NCBI RefSeq assembly: GCF_032118995.1
Contig: NC_092661.1
Span: 1,242,501-1,306,500, forward strand
DNA length: 64,000 nucleotides
DNA from: Asterias amurensis
Lineage: Eukaryota > Echinodermata > Asteroidea > Forcipulatida > Asteriidae
Direction of reading: 5' to 3'
Position numbers and translations under genes: made by a program. The first letter of the stretch is position 1; every line of letters starts with the position of its first letter. Positions 46,026 to 59,100 of this stretch are shown in pieces. The notes beneath the pieces were generated by a model. The model was not told the origin of the DNA. It saw only the letters and a program-made list of their open reading frames with translations, and made no database searches.

Positions 46026-46690
46026 CTAGACTTGACTAAGTCTTTATCTGTATCTAACCGATGGAATCGCGTTGCTTGTACAGTCAATAAAAGGCTCAAT
46101 TTGGATTGCGGTAACACCATGTGTATCTACTTGCCAGGTATTGCATGGTGAGGTATCAATATATATTTGAGTAGATACACATATGGTGTTACCGCAAACC
46201 AATTGATACCTCACCACCCAATGCCTCAAATCCTATTAGACAATAGAGGCTCATTACAATCTGAGACTTAAGCCAGTCTATCCAATAGTAGAAACTGTAA
46301 TAATGATTCTAGACTTCGTATTCCGTATTCAGCCGATGCTATCGTACTTTTTGTCCGTCAACAAAGACCCTTCATAATTGGAGACTTTAGCCAGTCTACC
46401 CGATGGTAGGAACTATGGGTGCGTTCGTTTAGCTCCCCTGAGTCTACCCCGGTGCGTGGTGGGTTTTTTTCCAAGACGAACGTGGGTAATTATCTGCACA
46501 CGTTCGTCCTGGATAAAAATAAAAAACGCCACACGTCGGGGTCGACCCAGGGAAGCTATACGAACGCACCCTATAATATTATCATCGACTTGACATAGTC
46601 TTTTTTCTGTATTCAGCCGATGCTATCGCGTTGCTTGTACAATCAATAAAGACTCGTAACGGTCGGAGACTTAAGCCAGTCTATTCATTA
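46026..46690. repeat. Degenerate tandem repeats with a nested inverted repeat
   Basis: A block of the type GAGACTTAAGCCAGTCTA, then AGCCGATGCTATCGCGTTGC and TTGTACAATCAATAAAGAC, recurs about three times (near 46060, 46330 and 46615). At 46109-46198, GCGGTAACACCATGTGTATC is mirrored by GATACACATATGGTGTTACCGC. Inside it, GGTGAGGTATCAAT is mirrored by ATTGATACCTCACC. The same structure is at 51688-52352. Confidence 0.7.
46417..46571. mobile_element. Short foldback MITE with GGGTGCGTTCG ends
   Basis: A 155-base relative of 33151-33284, inserted in the tandem repeats. The flanks read CTAT on both sides if the outermost base is assigned to the duplication, or TAT if not. Confidence 0.8.
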
Positions 46691-47537
46691 ACCAAAATCA
46701 TTCATAGTGCTCAGCACAGGCGATACCAACATTACAAAAAGAGTAGTTGAAATTACATTTAATCCGAGCTACTTCGAAAAACTTGGCTCCTTATTTGCAA
46801 CGCAAGAAGAGGGGGAACGTTTTCCTCCAACTCAAGTGATCCACATATAGAGCGCCATCAAGTGTGTGACGAAGGAGAGTCCATAATTTGTAGAGCACCG
46901 ACGGAGTGCAACTACTACATCGGATCCTTCCGTACTTGAATCAAAGCTTCCGCGTTTGAAAATGTATACAATTCTGTTGGGTAATTTTCAGAATGTATTA
47001 TGTGTGCACGTGTTAACCTAGCACTTAGCAATGGTTACCCTACCTAAAATGATGACATCGCTATAGCTTATAATTAATGTTCTTGAAATTAAACAATCGG
47101 TACTCTGCCAAATTGTATTACAATAATCAGTTGGGGGCTTTTTACAGAAAAGACCAGAGTTATATTAAAGAGAGGATGAGTTCATTCCAAATTTGGACTC
47201 AGTTTCAAGTCACAGTTACGAGTATGACAAGAATGCAACGGCCAAAGGCAAAATTGTGTTCTAAAAAGAAATCGATGGACGATGGACTTACACGAATTTT
47301 GATCTGAAACACCACCAACGATATACCATCCGTACAAATTCTAAAGACATAATATAATATAAAATTAGTGTAAAATATACAAGTTATTTGTCAAATAAAT
47401 ACAGAACTCATTATCCAGCCAAAATCGGATGTCAAAGTTGTTTGAAGAAAACAAAAACACAGAAGATCTTGACATCAATCAGATAGTAAACTATTTCGCT
47501 CCAAAAGTGACGTTTGGTCGTTCATCACTGCACTTAT

Positions 47538-48820
47538 TTACTTACAGCCAAGCAGCTCAAAACGCAGAGCAATGAAAATATTCCACTCAACGGGCACGAT
47601 GCGAATCTTGACCGCCAAGATGGGCTCGAAGAAGCACCTCTCCACGATGCTGTGCTGATCGGTGTTGGCTTTGAATATCTAAAAGAGGGATAAATAATTC
47701 GTATTTTAGTTCAATGCAGAGGGGGGGTTTATCATTTGACAAAGATAGTGAATCAATTAAAGGAGGGTCCATACCTGAGTTTGACCAAGTTGGTCTTTCA
47801 CGTCAACAAGAGATGCCGGTGAAGGCGGTTCGAACTGCACTTTGTACTTTGTCACCCACTGCGGGCCACCAAATGAATCATAACGCCCTTGTGTGAGTAC
47901 CCCAGTGACGTAGGTCGTGTTGCCTAAATCCACCTGTATCCACTGGTTGGTATCCGCTACCATGGGATGCCAAGCTCCCGTGGTATCAGCGTCAGGCGGT
48001 ATCTTGTTGAGACGACCACCAGCCGGTGTGCTCATGCTCGTATGGTAGTCATGGGGTGCCCAGCTGCTTGAAGCGGAGAGGTTCTCATCGGGGATCGAAC
48101 CATCCTCAAGACCGAGTTTCTCTGGATCGGAAACAGAATTATACGGTGTATTGTACACATAAGCCCATTGTCTACATTGCAGAAATTACCCAACAATATA
48201 TTTCCGCATCTTAAGACTAAATGATCCAACATAAAAAAAAAAAAAAAAAATTATTGCTCACCAAAACCCCCACAGGCCTTCAAGGGAGCACAATTTCCAT
48301 GACCAGAAACGCAAGTATTCTGATTGAAAAGGTAAAAACAAATTGAATGGTTATATTAAAGCATTCTAGACTAATTTTAATTGCCATTTGTTTCATTATA
48401 AGTAAGAATGTTTTCGTTCATACAAAGGGCTTTTAACATGACTGTACATTTTTACTAGAATAGAGATGAACGAATTTAAAGTACCTGGCAAGTCAATGGT
48501 TTTGCAGTTGCGTCGTAATACGAAAAATGTGGCATTCCTTGAAGGTTGTCACCGACATGCTCAGCACTGGCGTTGTTCATCTGACAGACTTGATTGATGT
48601 GATCGTAGTTGAAAGAAACGCATTCATGATGGCGGAGACACCGAACTGAACATCTGACGGCAGAGATGCCCGAGATATTCATGAAGGACTGGCCTAGTAG
48701 GGCGTGGTGCTCTACCGGCTGGTACCAGACCCCTCGGCAAAGACCACCAACATTACATGATGCTTGAACATTAAGAAACATCTCAAGCAAGAGGAAAATC
48801 AAACTACCCAAGACGGCCAT
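47538..48820 (-). CDS. Secreted PAN/apple + discoidin protein, copy 4
   Basis: Four exons on the minus strand: 48820-48485, 48319-48262, 48121-47775 and 47678-47538, total 882 bases, 293 residues. The signal peptide is MAVLGSLIFLLLEMF and onward. The PAN domain at about 20-111 has a changed cysteine set: two extra Cys near its start (SCNVGGLC) and Gly in place of the Cys in the HVCDN motif of copies 1 and 2. The linker is GHGNCAPLKACGGFG. The discoidin domain is five residues longer in its first loop (SWAPHDYHTSMSTPAGGRLN), and the second loop is RYDSFGGPQWV. The scaffold is conserved up to FELLGCK. The stop overlaps a strong donor (GGCT|GTAAGT). Splice sites are intact. A secreted recognition or lectin-like role is inferred. 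Confidence 0.9.
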
Positions 48821-49227
48821 ATTCTCGCTAATGCTTCAAATGTTATGTTGCCGGTCCCTATGAGGCATAATCCACTTCAACTCAGTGAGTTAAAACAAGC
48901 AAAAAAATGTCGAACTAACAATACATAAGTTGCCATGGTAAAAAAAATTAACATTACTTAAAAATGTCTGTTAATTGGGTATAATACTTTAAATTTCCCG
49001 AATGACTTGACTCATTAACAATAGAACCAATTCACCTTGGCAGAGCACTTAATGTGAACCACGTGTAACTAAGCAATAAGTTATTGCCAATAGTCCTTGA
49101 TTATTCCCACTGTCTGGTGATCAGTCAATTAGCAAACTAACCCTATCGAGCTATTAGCAAAATCGTCTGGTTCGTGGTTCCTACATGTTTTATGGCAACA
49201 CGATGGTGATCTAATGCAGCGGTGTAG

Positions 49228-49363
49228 CCAGGGGGCCTAGTAGGACGTAGTGCTCTACCGGCTGGTACCAGACCCCTCGTTAAAGACCACTCACACTATA
49301 AGATGCTGAAACCTCAAGAAACATCTCAAGCAAGAGGAACATTAAACTACCCAAGACGCTCAT
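49228..49363 (-). pseudogene. Decayed PAN/discoidin exon 1
   Basis: On the minus strand, ATG at 49363 is followed by MSVLGSLMFLLLEMFLEVSA and SYSVSGL. Then TAA replaces the Tyr codon of paralogues (GLYRGVWYQ), after which RGVWYQPVEH continues and the match stops at about 49228. The conserved upstream stretch AAGCCAGAGTGAGAA is present. It resembles copies 1 to 3 more than its neighbour copy 4, so it is the relic of a sixth, older gene copy. No later exons were found. Confidence 0.85.
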
Positions 49364-50557
49364 TTTCTCACTCTGGCTTGAGATGGTGAGTTGCCGAACA
49401 ATCTACTCCCACTGACTGAGCACAGAGAGTGCTCCTGGGAAATCATGGTGTAAAGGGATAACGCGTGGAGAGCCATTGCCATATTACTAATTATTATTTT
49501 CAAATTGGAAACAAAAATAAGAACTAAATCGATCTTAATCTAGCAAAATTAACCTGTAAGTTATAGTCAGTAATACCCACTGATCTAGTACAGATTAGTC
49601 TACCTATAATTGATATTACTGTTTTCGTTCAAGAAATGTGAAATAAGGACTGATATTTGATTAGTAGTCAACAAAAATCGTTCCTTCATGCAAAGAAAAA
49701 CACAAATTCGAAAGGCGTTTCCGACCCAAAAAAACTCAGTTTCGGCAAAAGCCGATGACTCACGAACCATTCATACTTTTCGTGTGACGTCACACCACAC
49801 ACAGACAGTGGTGATACCTGATGACGCGATTTTTACCACCAACCCCATCATTTGCAGTTTCCTTGTATATATAGACGGTAGAACGCAAGTGCACACTCAA
49901 TCACTCTTAGGTCTGACGCAACTTTCTTATTTTTATAATACAAATTAAAGTTTGCGTCCGAGTTTTGCGGCGGCAGGCCACTTTTGGTCTTTAAAACAAA
50001 AAGACAAAATACACACTCCTATTCCAACTGACTTGTTGTGTTTAATAATAGTTAACAATCAATTGACATTTTATACATTTTAACATAATATATTCAGCAA
50101 TTCTCGAATTAATATATTTTCAGTTATTATTATTGTTATTGTACACAGTTTTACATTGCCCAAAGTTTGATAATATAGAGCTGCTGTTCATCTTCACGCT
50201 TTGTTTTATTGTTAGTTATGACATAATAATAATCCACAGATAGTCAGAATTATTATTTGTAGTAAATGATATACAACTTTATAAAGGTATTAATCAAGAT
50301 TATTAAACAAGTCCCACCACAACACCTTAAAAACACCACCGTAGAATGAAATGGAAATACATCAAAAAGGCAAGGGGTTTAGGCCGTTTATAAGAGCGTG
50401 ATGAAACAAACATACCCCATTTAACTCATCATTTCATACTTTATAAACATTTGTTATTAAGACAATTGCTCAAAAATAATGTCCTTGTTTTTGTATCAAT
50501 TTAACCCATGGGAATATACTTATCTAGATGGAAATTTACTAAAGGTGTCCAGTGTCT
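49364..50557. other. Spacer with a possible plus-strand core promoter
   Basis: A full CRE-type TGACGTCA at 49785-49792 is followed 81 bases later by TATATATA at 49866-49873. The 86-codon frame spanning it has no family resemblance. The rest is AT-rich with no gene. Confidence 0.35.
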
Positions 50558-50893
50558 TTAAAGGCCGTGGACAGTATTGATAATTACTCAAAACAATTAT
50601 TAGCATAAAACATTTCTTGGTAAAAAGTACTGACGTAGTTTACGAGAAAGAAGTAATTTTCCAAGAATTTGATTTCGGGACATCAGATTTGGAATTTGAG
50701 GTCTCGAAATCAAGCATCTGAAAGCACACGACTTCGTGTAACAAGGGTGTTTTTTCTTTCATTATTATCTCGCAACTTCGACAACCAATTAAGCTCAAAT
50801 TTTTTACAGGTTTGTTATTTTATGCATATTTTGAGATCCACCAACTGTGAAGGCTTGTCTTTGACAATTGCTAAAGGTGTCCAGTGTCTTTAA
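50558..50893. mobile_element. TTAA MITE in duplication unit 1 (copy S)
   Basis: Complete but diverged: AGGCCGTGGACAGTATTG at the left, AAAGGTGTCCAGTGTCT at the right, TTAA on both sides. A stray right end (AAAGGTGTCCAGTGTCTTTA) abuts it on the left, the remnant of an older copy. Confidence 0.88.
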
Positions 50894-50917
50894 GGAATAA
50901 AATAAGTGGCCCAATGA

Positions 50918-51092
50918 CCAGCCGTCGTTTTCACCAAACTCTTCCTAACTTAGGAATCATCTTAGGACTCAGGACGGGTTCAGTTCCGTATCCAAATACG
51001 TAGGCCGCATTGAACCCATCCTGAGTTAGGACGGGTTACTCGTCCTAACTCGAGATAGGATTGATCCTAGCGTTTGGTGAAATCGGCCGCTG
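50918..51092. mobile_element. MITE related to the GATTTCACAAAGA family
   Basis: Ends CCAGCCGTCGTTTTCACCAA and TTGGTGAAATCGGCCGCTGG, with mirrored AGGACGGGTT and TTCAGTTCCG/CATTGAACCC blocks. Non-coding. Confidence 0.7.
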
Positions 51093-51687
51093 GAGTAATA
51101 ATGTTTGAAGCGCAAGGGTATTTCTGTGGAACTGCGCTATAAACAAACAAAAATTATGATTCTGTAGTTTGTAGGAAACCATGCTGCTGAAAAAGCTGAT
51201 GCATTGTTTATTGCACTGTGTTTTAACTCAACCAAAGAAGAGAGGTTTTGGTCAATCGGGAAAAAGTGATAACATTTAACATCACTGTTATGACAATATT
51301 CATGACAGGGTTGGAATGGTAGAACAAAAAATGCTGTGTACAAATCCTGCCTGCATGAAGTCCAGGCTCTGTGGCTCTCTTGTAAACATGTGATGTCACA
51401 GGTCACATCGTCTATAGAGAGGCACGTTGTCGGCAACGTAATTAAATTGCGTCACGGTTCCACACCTTTTCAGTATTATTTTATAATCTTGATGGAAAAT
51501 ACCAAAACGTTTCAAGGATATCGAGTACAATTAAATTCAGGTTAAGTTGGACAGAGAAAGAAACAATCGATCGAACACGTTTAAAGTTGACCCGTGAGCT
51601 TGATTCGATTTAATTACTTTTTGATTAAAATAAACCCCCGATGTATGTAATTTGACATGATTCTACTACACAATGAGCTATAACAGT

Positions 51688-52352
51688 CTAGACTTGACTA
51701 AGTCTTTATCTGTATCTAACCGATGGAATCGCGTTGCTTGTACAGTCAATAAAAGGCTCAATTTGGATTGCGGTAACACCATGTGTATCTACTTGCCAGG
51801 TATTGCATGGTGAGGTATCAATATATATTTGAGTATATACACATATGGTGTTACCGCAAACCAATTGATACCTCACCACCCAATGCCTCAAATCCTATTA
51901 GACAATAGAGGCTCATTACAATCTGAGACTTAAGCCAGTCTATCCAATAGTAGAAACTGTAATAATGATTCTAGACTTCGTATTCCGTATTCAGCCGATG
52001 CTATCGTACTTTTTGTCCGTCAACAAAGACCCTTCATAATTGGAGACTTTAGCCAGTCTACCCGATGGTAGAAACTATGGGTGCGTTCGTTTAGCTCCCC
52101 TGAGTCTACCCCGGTGCGTGGTGGGTTTTTTTCCAAGACGAACGTGGGTAATTATCTGCACACGTTCGTCCTGGATAAAAATAAAAAACGCCACACGTCG
52201 GGGTCGACCCAGGGAAGCTATACGAACGCACCCTATAATATTATCATCGACTTGACATAGTCTTTTTTCTGTATTCAGCCGATGCTATCGCGTTGCTTGT
52301 ACAATCAATAAAGACTCGTAACGGTCGGAGACTTAAGCCAGTCTATTCATTA
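51688..52352. repeat. Degenerate tandem repeats, unit 2 copy
   Basis: Counterpart of 46026-46690 with about two base differences, including the nested inverted repeat around the TGGTGTTACCGC motif. Confidence 0.7.
52079..52233. mobile_element. Short foldback MITE, unit 2 copy
   Basis: Counterpart of 46417-46571, apparently identical. Confidence 0.8.
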
Positions 52353-53199
52353 ACCAAAATCATTCATAGTGCTCAGCACAGGCGATACCAACATTACAAA
52401 AAGAGTAGTTGAAATTACATTTAATCCGAGCTACTTCGAAAAACTTGGCTCCTTATTTGCAACGCAAGAAGAGGGGGAACGTTTTCCTCCAACTCAAGTG
52501 ATCCACATATAGAGCGCCATCAAGTGTGTGACGAAGGAGAGTGCATAATTTGTAGAGCACCGACGGAGTGCAACTACTACATCGGATCCTTCCGTACTTG
52601 AATCAAAGCTTCCGCGTTTGAAAATGTATACAATTCTGTTGGGTAATTTTCAGAATGTATTATGTGTGCACGTGTTAACCTAGCACTTAGCAATGGTTAC
52701 CCTACCTAAAATGATGACATCGCTATAGCTTATAATTAATGTTCTTGAAATTAAACAATCGGTACTCTGCCAAATTGTATTACAATAATCAGTTGGGGGC
52801 TTTTTACAGAAAAGACCAGAGTTATATTAAAGAGAGGATGAGTTCATTCCAAATTTGGACTCAGTTTCAAGTCACAGTTACGAGTATGACAAGAATGCAA
52901 CGGCCAAAGGCAAAATTGTGTTCTAAAAAGAAATCGATGGACGATGGACTTACACGAATTTTGATCTGAAACACCACCAACGATATACCATCCGTACAAA
53001 TTCTAAAGACATAATATAATATAAAATTAGTGTAAAATATACAAGTTATTTGTCAAATAAATACAGAACTCATTATCCAGCCAAAATCGGATGTCAAAGT
53101 TGTTTGAAGAAAACAAAAACACAGAAGATCTTGACATCAATCAGATAGTAAACTATTTCGCTCCAAAAGTGACGTTTGGTCGTTCATCACTGCACTTAT

Positions 53200-56100
53200 T
53201 TACTTACAGCCAAGCAGCTCAAAACGCAGAGCAATGAAAATATTCCACTCAACGGGCACGATGCGAATCTTGACCGCCAAGATGGGCTCGAAGAAGCACC
53301 TCTCCACGATGCTGTGCTGATCGGTGTTGGCTTTGAATATCTAAAAGAGGGATAAATAATTCGTATTTTAGTTCAATGCAGAGGGGGGGTTTATCATTTG
53401 ACAAAGATAGTGAATCAATTAAAGGAGGGTCCATACCTGAGTTTGACCAAGTTGGTCTTTCACGTCAACAAGAGATGCCGGTGAAGGCGGTTCGAACTGC
53501 ACTTTGTACTTTGTCACCCACTGCGGGCCACCAAATGAATCATAACGCCCTTGTGTGAGTACCCCAGTGACGTAGGTCGTGTTGCCTAAATCCACCTGTA
53601 TCCACTGGTTGGTATCCGCTACCATGGGATGCCAAGCTCCCATGGTATCAGCGTCAGGCGGTATCTTGTTGAGACGACCACCAGCCGGTGTGCTCATGCT
53701 CGTATGGTAGTCATGGGGTGCCCAGCTGCTTGAAGCGGAGAGGTTCTCATCGGGGATCGAACCATCCTCAAGACCGAGTTTCTCTGGATCGGAAACAGAA
53801 TTATACGGTGTATTGTACACATAAGCCCATTGTCTACATTGCAGAAATTACCCAACAATATATTTCCGCATCTTAAGACTAAATGATCCAACATAAAAAA
53901 AAAAAAAAAAAAAATTATTGCTCACCAAAACCCCCACAGGCCTTCAAGGGAGCACAATTTCCATGACCAGAAACGCAAGTATTCTGATTGAAAAGGTAAA
54001 AACAAATTGAATGGTTATATTAAAGCATTCTAGACTAATTTTAATTGCCATTTGTTTCATTATAAGTAAGAATGTTTTCGTTCATACAAAGGGCTTTTAA
54101 CATGACTGTACATTTTTACTAGTGGCTCATCAAGGAGTAAGGCATTTAGTTGTGACACGGACTAGAGATCTTGCATTCGTATTTTAATGTAATTCGAACT
54201 GTAAATAAACATACAGAAAAGAAATCCTTAATACATGTGATCCTTAATAAAAAATGAACTTGTCAGTAAGAAAGTGGTTCTTAAAACTCCTTAGTTTCTC
54301 ATAATAATCCAGTAGACACTTGGGATACATATTAATCTTTCCTTAGTTCTGAGTAATGTCAATCAATAATAAACAATCCCTAATTTCTCATATCTGGTCT
54401 GAAACTAGCAAAAGCTGGGAAACTTCTTATCCGTTAATGTACTCAATCTGCATGTAAACAAGTTGCATGTCCCTTTAATTTCAACATGAAAACCAGTAAA
54501 TTATGTCTGCTCTAATAAGGGCTTATATCATCGTAAGTCACAACTGAAAAGGTACTCACTTCTTTGGCAAGACTCTAGTAACACCAGGTGTCCATAATCT
54601 CTGAAGAAAAACACTGATAACTGCTGTTTTGATTACAAACTTTTCGGCTGAAAACTGTTACAGTAAAACATGGTCAAACATGGCTGAAAAAACCACATGT
54701 AAACAATAAACAACTACAGTCACTAGAGGGCGCTCTTCAACCTACAGTCACCATCTCACAGGTCACTGGCTCAGTGGAACATCCTCGCCCCGATGAGCGA
54801 CTAGTCCTCATCATCATAACCTTCTGCCGGGTAGATCACTGCTATCTTTGTGATAGGCCTCTGGTATTCTCCGCTCTCAGTCTTCACCTTCACGTTCCTC
54901 ACCTTGCCATCCAATCCAGGGAAGACCTCAAGAACCCTGCCGACACACCACTTGCCCCGGACAGGATTGGTATCTGACACAGTTACCACATCACCAACTC
55001 GTACGTTACGCCTTTCAGCTCTCCATTTCTTGCGTGGTACCAGGCAGGGTAGAACATCTCGGCTCCAGCGCTTCCAGAAAGAGTCGATAATCCTCTGAAC
55101 AAACTCCACACGGTGTCTAGGATTTTTGGTCTCCTGGAATGGCCCCTGAGGAACATCAGTCGAAGCTCTTCCAAGTAGTATATCATTCGGACTCAGGTAG
55201 GAGCCATCATCTGGGTCATTTGGGATCCTTCCAATCGGGCGTTGGTTTACGAGGTTCGCAACTTCTAATAAAACTGTGTAAAGCTCAAACGGAGTCAGCA
55301 CCTGAGCCCCAACAGCCCTTTTCAGCGCAGTCTTGCAGCTCTTGACTAATGCCTCTGCACACCCATTTTGATGTGGTGCTCTTGGTGTGATGAACTTCCA
55401 TTCCATGCCTTTCTCTGCACCGAACTGTTTCAGCTCTTCGATGTTCCAACCTTGAATCATCTTTTGGAGTTCCCGTTGTGCTCCGACCAGTTGGGTTCCG
55501 TTATCACTAATCATCTGAGCTGGATAGCCTCGAATAGAAAAGAATCTGCGGAGCACTTGAATGTATTCCATAGTGGAACAGTCCACCGCTAGCTCTAGGT
55601 GCACTGCTCTGGTGTTCAGGCAAGTGAAGATCACTCCATAGTGTTTGGCTGTTTTGTTACGTCCAATCTTCACTTGGTAGGGTCCAAAGTAATCGCATGA
55701 CGTGAAGTAGAATGGTGGTGTGTATGGTGCTAGGCGTTGCTTCGGTAAATCAGCCATGATCTGTGTCTCAAGTTTATGCTCTGCCTCTCTGCAAACCACA
55801 CAGCGGTATTTAATCGTCTTGGCTAGGTTGTGTGCCTTCAGGATCCAGTATCTTTGCCTTGTTTTTGCAACAGTGGTAGCAACACCAGTGTGGCCCTGTT
55901 GGTGAATACTACGCACAATCAGAATTGAAATGTGATGATCATTGGGAAGCAGTGCTGGGTGCTTTGAAGTGTAAGACATCGTAGACTCCTGCAGTCGGCC
56001 TCCAACCCTTAAGATTTCTGCATCATCTGTGAATGGACTCAATGACTTGAACTCTCCGTTGGCCCTGCGCTTGTGTAGATTTTTCTGTGCCTTGGTAATC

Positions 56101-59100
56101 CAGTAGTTGGCAGCATCTGTCAGCTCTTGGGGTGAGAGCGGACCCTGTTTAGACTCCTTGTTTACACAAGACTGCATCTTGGCTCGTATGTTCTGGACAA
56201 ATCGACGAACGTAGGATGTGACCCTGATTAGCTTTCTCCAGCTAGAATACTTCTTGCAATCAATGGCTTCCTGAGTTTCGGTGGTGATGAATACAGCTTG
56301 GGTCTTGTGTCGTTCCTTATCTACCTCCATCTGGTTTACCCTCTCTGCATCTTTTGGCCACCTTTCTTCTGGGAAGCGCAGGAATTCTGGACCATTTTTC
56401 CAACGCTGGGTCAATTGTTTCACAGGTATTCCACGAGAGACGTCATCTGCTACATTCAGCTCTCCTGGAACATGTCTCCACTGTGAGGGATCTGTTTGGC
56501 TCTGAATCTCGCTTACTCGGTTGGATACAAATGTTTTGAATCCTCTGGCTTGGCTTCGAATCCAAGATAGGGTAATCATACTGTCAGTCATAAACACTGC
56601 TTCCTCTACTGGTAGGCGCATTTCTTCCATGATGGCCTGGTACAGCCTTGTACCCATAACTGCTGCTTGCAACTCCAATCGTGGGATGGTGAGCCTCTTC
56701 AGGGGTGCTACTCTAGACTTTGCTGCAATGAATCTGACATCATAGGTGCCATCATTTATCTGCCATCGGATGTAGGCACAGGCTCCGAAAGCTTCCTCTG
56801 AAGCATCGCAGAAGATACACAGCAAGGGCACGCCAACAGCATTCGACGGAGTAAGACATCTTTCAAAACTGATCTCATTCAACTCTTTCATCTCTTCGAA
56901 TAGTTGAATCCAACTGTCATGATCTGCCTTGGGTATTTCTTGGTCCCAGTCCAGACCCTGTTGCCATAGATGTTGCATTCCAATCTTGGTACGGATGAGA
57001 AAGGCTGCAGCGAATCCAATCGGGTCAAAGATTTGTGCAATCTGGCTCAGAATTTGACGCTTTGTTAACTTTCTCTGCATCAGTTCTCGATCATCGGTGG
57101 ACAAATTCTTGTCCAAGTCCAAGTTGACCTTGTAGTGGAATTCGTCAGTTTTGCGGTTCCATACTGTCCCCAGTACTTTCTCATCAGTTGTGGTGTCCAG
57201 GAACTTCATTCTCTCCTCTTCCTTGTCAGTGGTATTGTTTTCTTCCAGAGCTTCATTAGATAGCCAGCCCTTTACTCGGAATCCCCCTTCAGCTAACACC
57301 TCATCTATCTCACTTGTCAGCTTCTTGGCCTCATTCACAGTGTGGACGGAATCGCATATGTCGTCCATGTAGGTGTTCTCCTTTAAGACTTGTGCTGCAT
57401 TTGGAAATTGTTTCTCGGCAGCCTCAGCTGTTTTCTTCAGGGCGATCTGAGCCATGGCTGGAGCGGGCTTATCCCCGAACGTCAGAACTGTCTTGACGTA
57501 AGTATCAGGTGTACGGTCAGTATTCAGGTCTCTCCACAAGAAGCGATGAACATGCTGATCACGTTTTGGAATCAGAATTTGGTGGTACATCTTTGAGATG
57601 TCTGCAATGACTGCCACTTTATTTTCACGGAACTTCATGATGACTCCAAATAAATTGTTAAGAAGGTCAGGCCCCTTGTACCAGTAGTCGTTCAGACATC
57701 GCCCGTGGTAGGTTGCTGAAGAATTGAAGACAATTCGGAGAGGTGTGCTTTTACTTTCTGGCCTCAAAACTCCATGATGAGAGATGTAGTGTACGGGACC
57801 TTTGTATGACTTCAGTTCAGCTTCAGACAGCTTCCGGGCAAACTTCTTTTCCACCATTTCCTTCATCTGGGCATCATAGGCTTCTGCATGACTTGTGTTT
57901 TTTGCAAGTCGGCGTTCTGTTGAATAGAGCCTCTTCTCTATCTGGATCTTGTTATCTGGTAACTGGTTTGGATCCCTTTTCCAAGGATAAGGGACGGTCC
58001 ATCGGTTTCCATTTCGGGTACAGGATTCTTCTATTATTTTGGCTTCCTTTAGTTCTGCTGGGCTGAGCTTTTCTGGTTCACATGTGCAGGACTTCACGGC
58101 TACTCCCATAGCTTCAGTTTTCCAGAAATCTGTCATATCTACTGGTGTTGAGAACTTTACATGGAGAACTCGGCTTGTCTTGGTCTTGTTCCCAGGGCCG
58201 GTTCCAAAAATCACCCAACCAAGTGGTGATTGGCGGGCAATCAGATTCTGGGCTTCATGGGTTTCACCAGCATGTATGCTTGCATGATCAATGCCAATGA
58301 GTAGGTCTACTGGGCCGCTACCTCGATGGAGACTGCTTGGATGTAGTTTGAACAGTTTGGCCATTTCTGATAGGTCAACTTCAGCAACATCGTCGCTTAT
58401 GCAGGGGATACCAATGGCAGTAACAGTGTAAGTTGGACCTTTGTACTTCGGACGAAGACGGACCTCATAGACTTTTGTTTGAAGCTCTTCTTCTTCTCCT
58501 CCCACTTTGGTGATGGTAGTAATTACATCCTTTCCTTTGAGCTTCAAGTTTTCGGCAAGGGACTTTCTGATCAATGTAATCTGTGCCCCGGAGTCAAGAA
58601 GGATATTTGCTGGTTGAGTAATCTGGGTTCCCATGATCTGCACTTGTAGGACTGGTAGCAATACCTCTGCTCGGGTTGTACTTACTGCAACACTGACTGA
58701 ACCGGTGGCTTGCTGGGGAGTAAAATGCAGTAATTGATGGTGATAGTGTTTACATTGGAGTCCGTTCATCATCTCTGTGCATTGTCGTCTTCTCGAACAG
58801 GTAGACACGTTGTGGCCTTTTCCTGCCTTTTTGAGGCAGCTGAAGCAGACATGGTTCTCTTTGACCATCTTAAATCGGTTGGCTGGACTCATTCCCTTGA
58901 ACTTGTCACACTGGTCTGTCCAGTGGCTGGAAGTGTGACAAACCCAGCACTTGTCACGGAAAGGCATTGATGTCGGGTCTTTCTGCTGAATCTGAATGTG
59001 ATTGATGCTTGATCGGGGACTTTGACTCACACATCGTACTGGTGCCGTTGCTCTCATCCTCGATTTCATTTCCGATGACATCCAGTCTAGCAGTCCTTGT

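Larger units (their letters stand above)
45671..51332. repeat. Recent tandem duplication, unit 1 (about 5.66 kb)
   Basis: It is repeated immediately at 51333-63713 once the LTR element there is set aside. About a dozen substitutions and two small length differences were counted by eye, roughly 0.2 percent. The unit holds PAN/discoidin copy 4, a decayed exon 1, a foldback MITE and a TTAA MITE. Confidence 0.95.
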
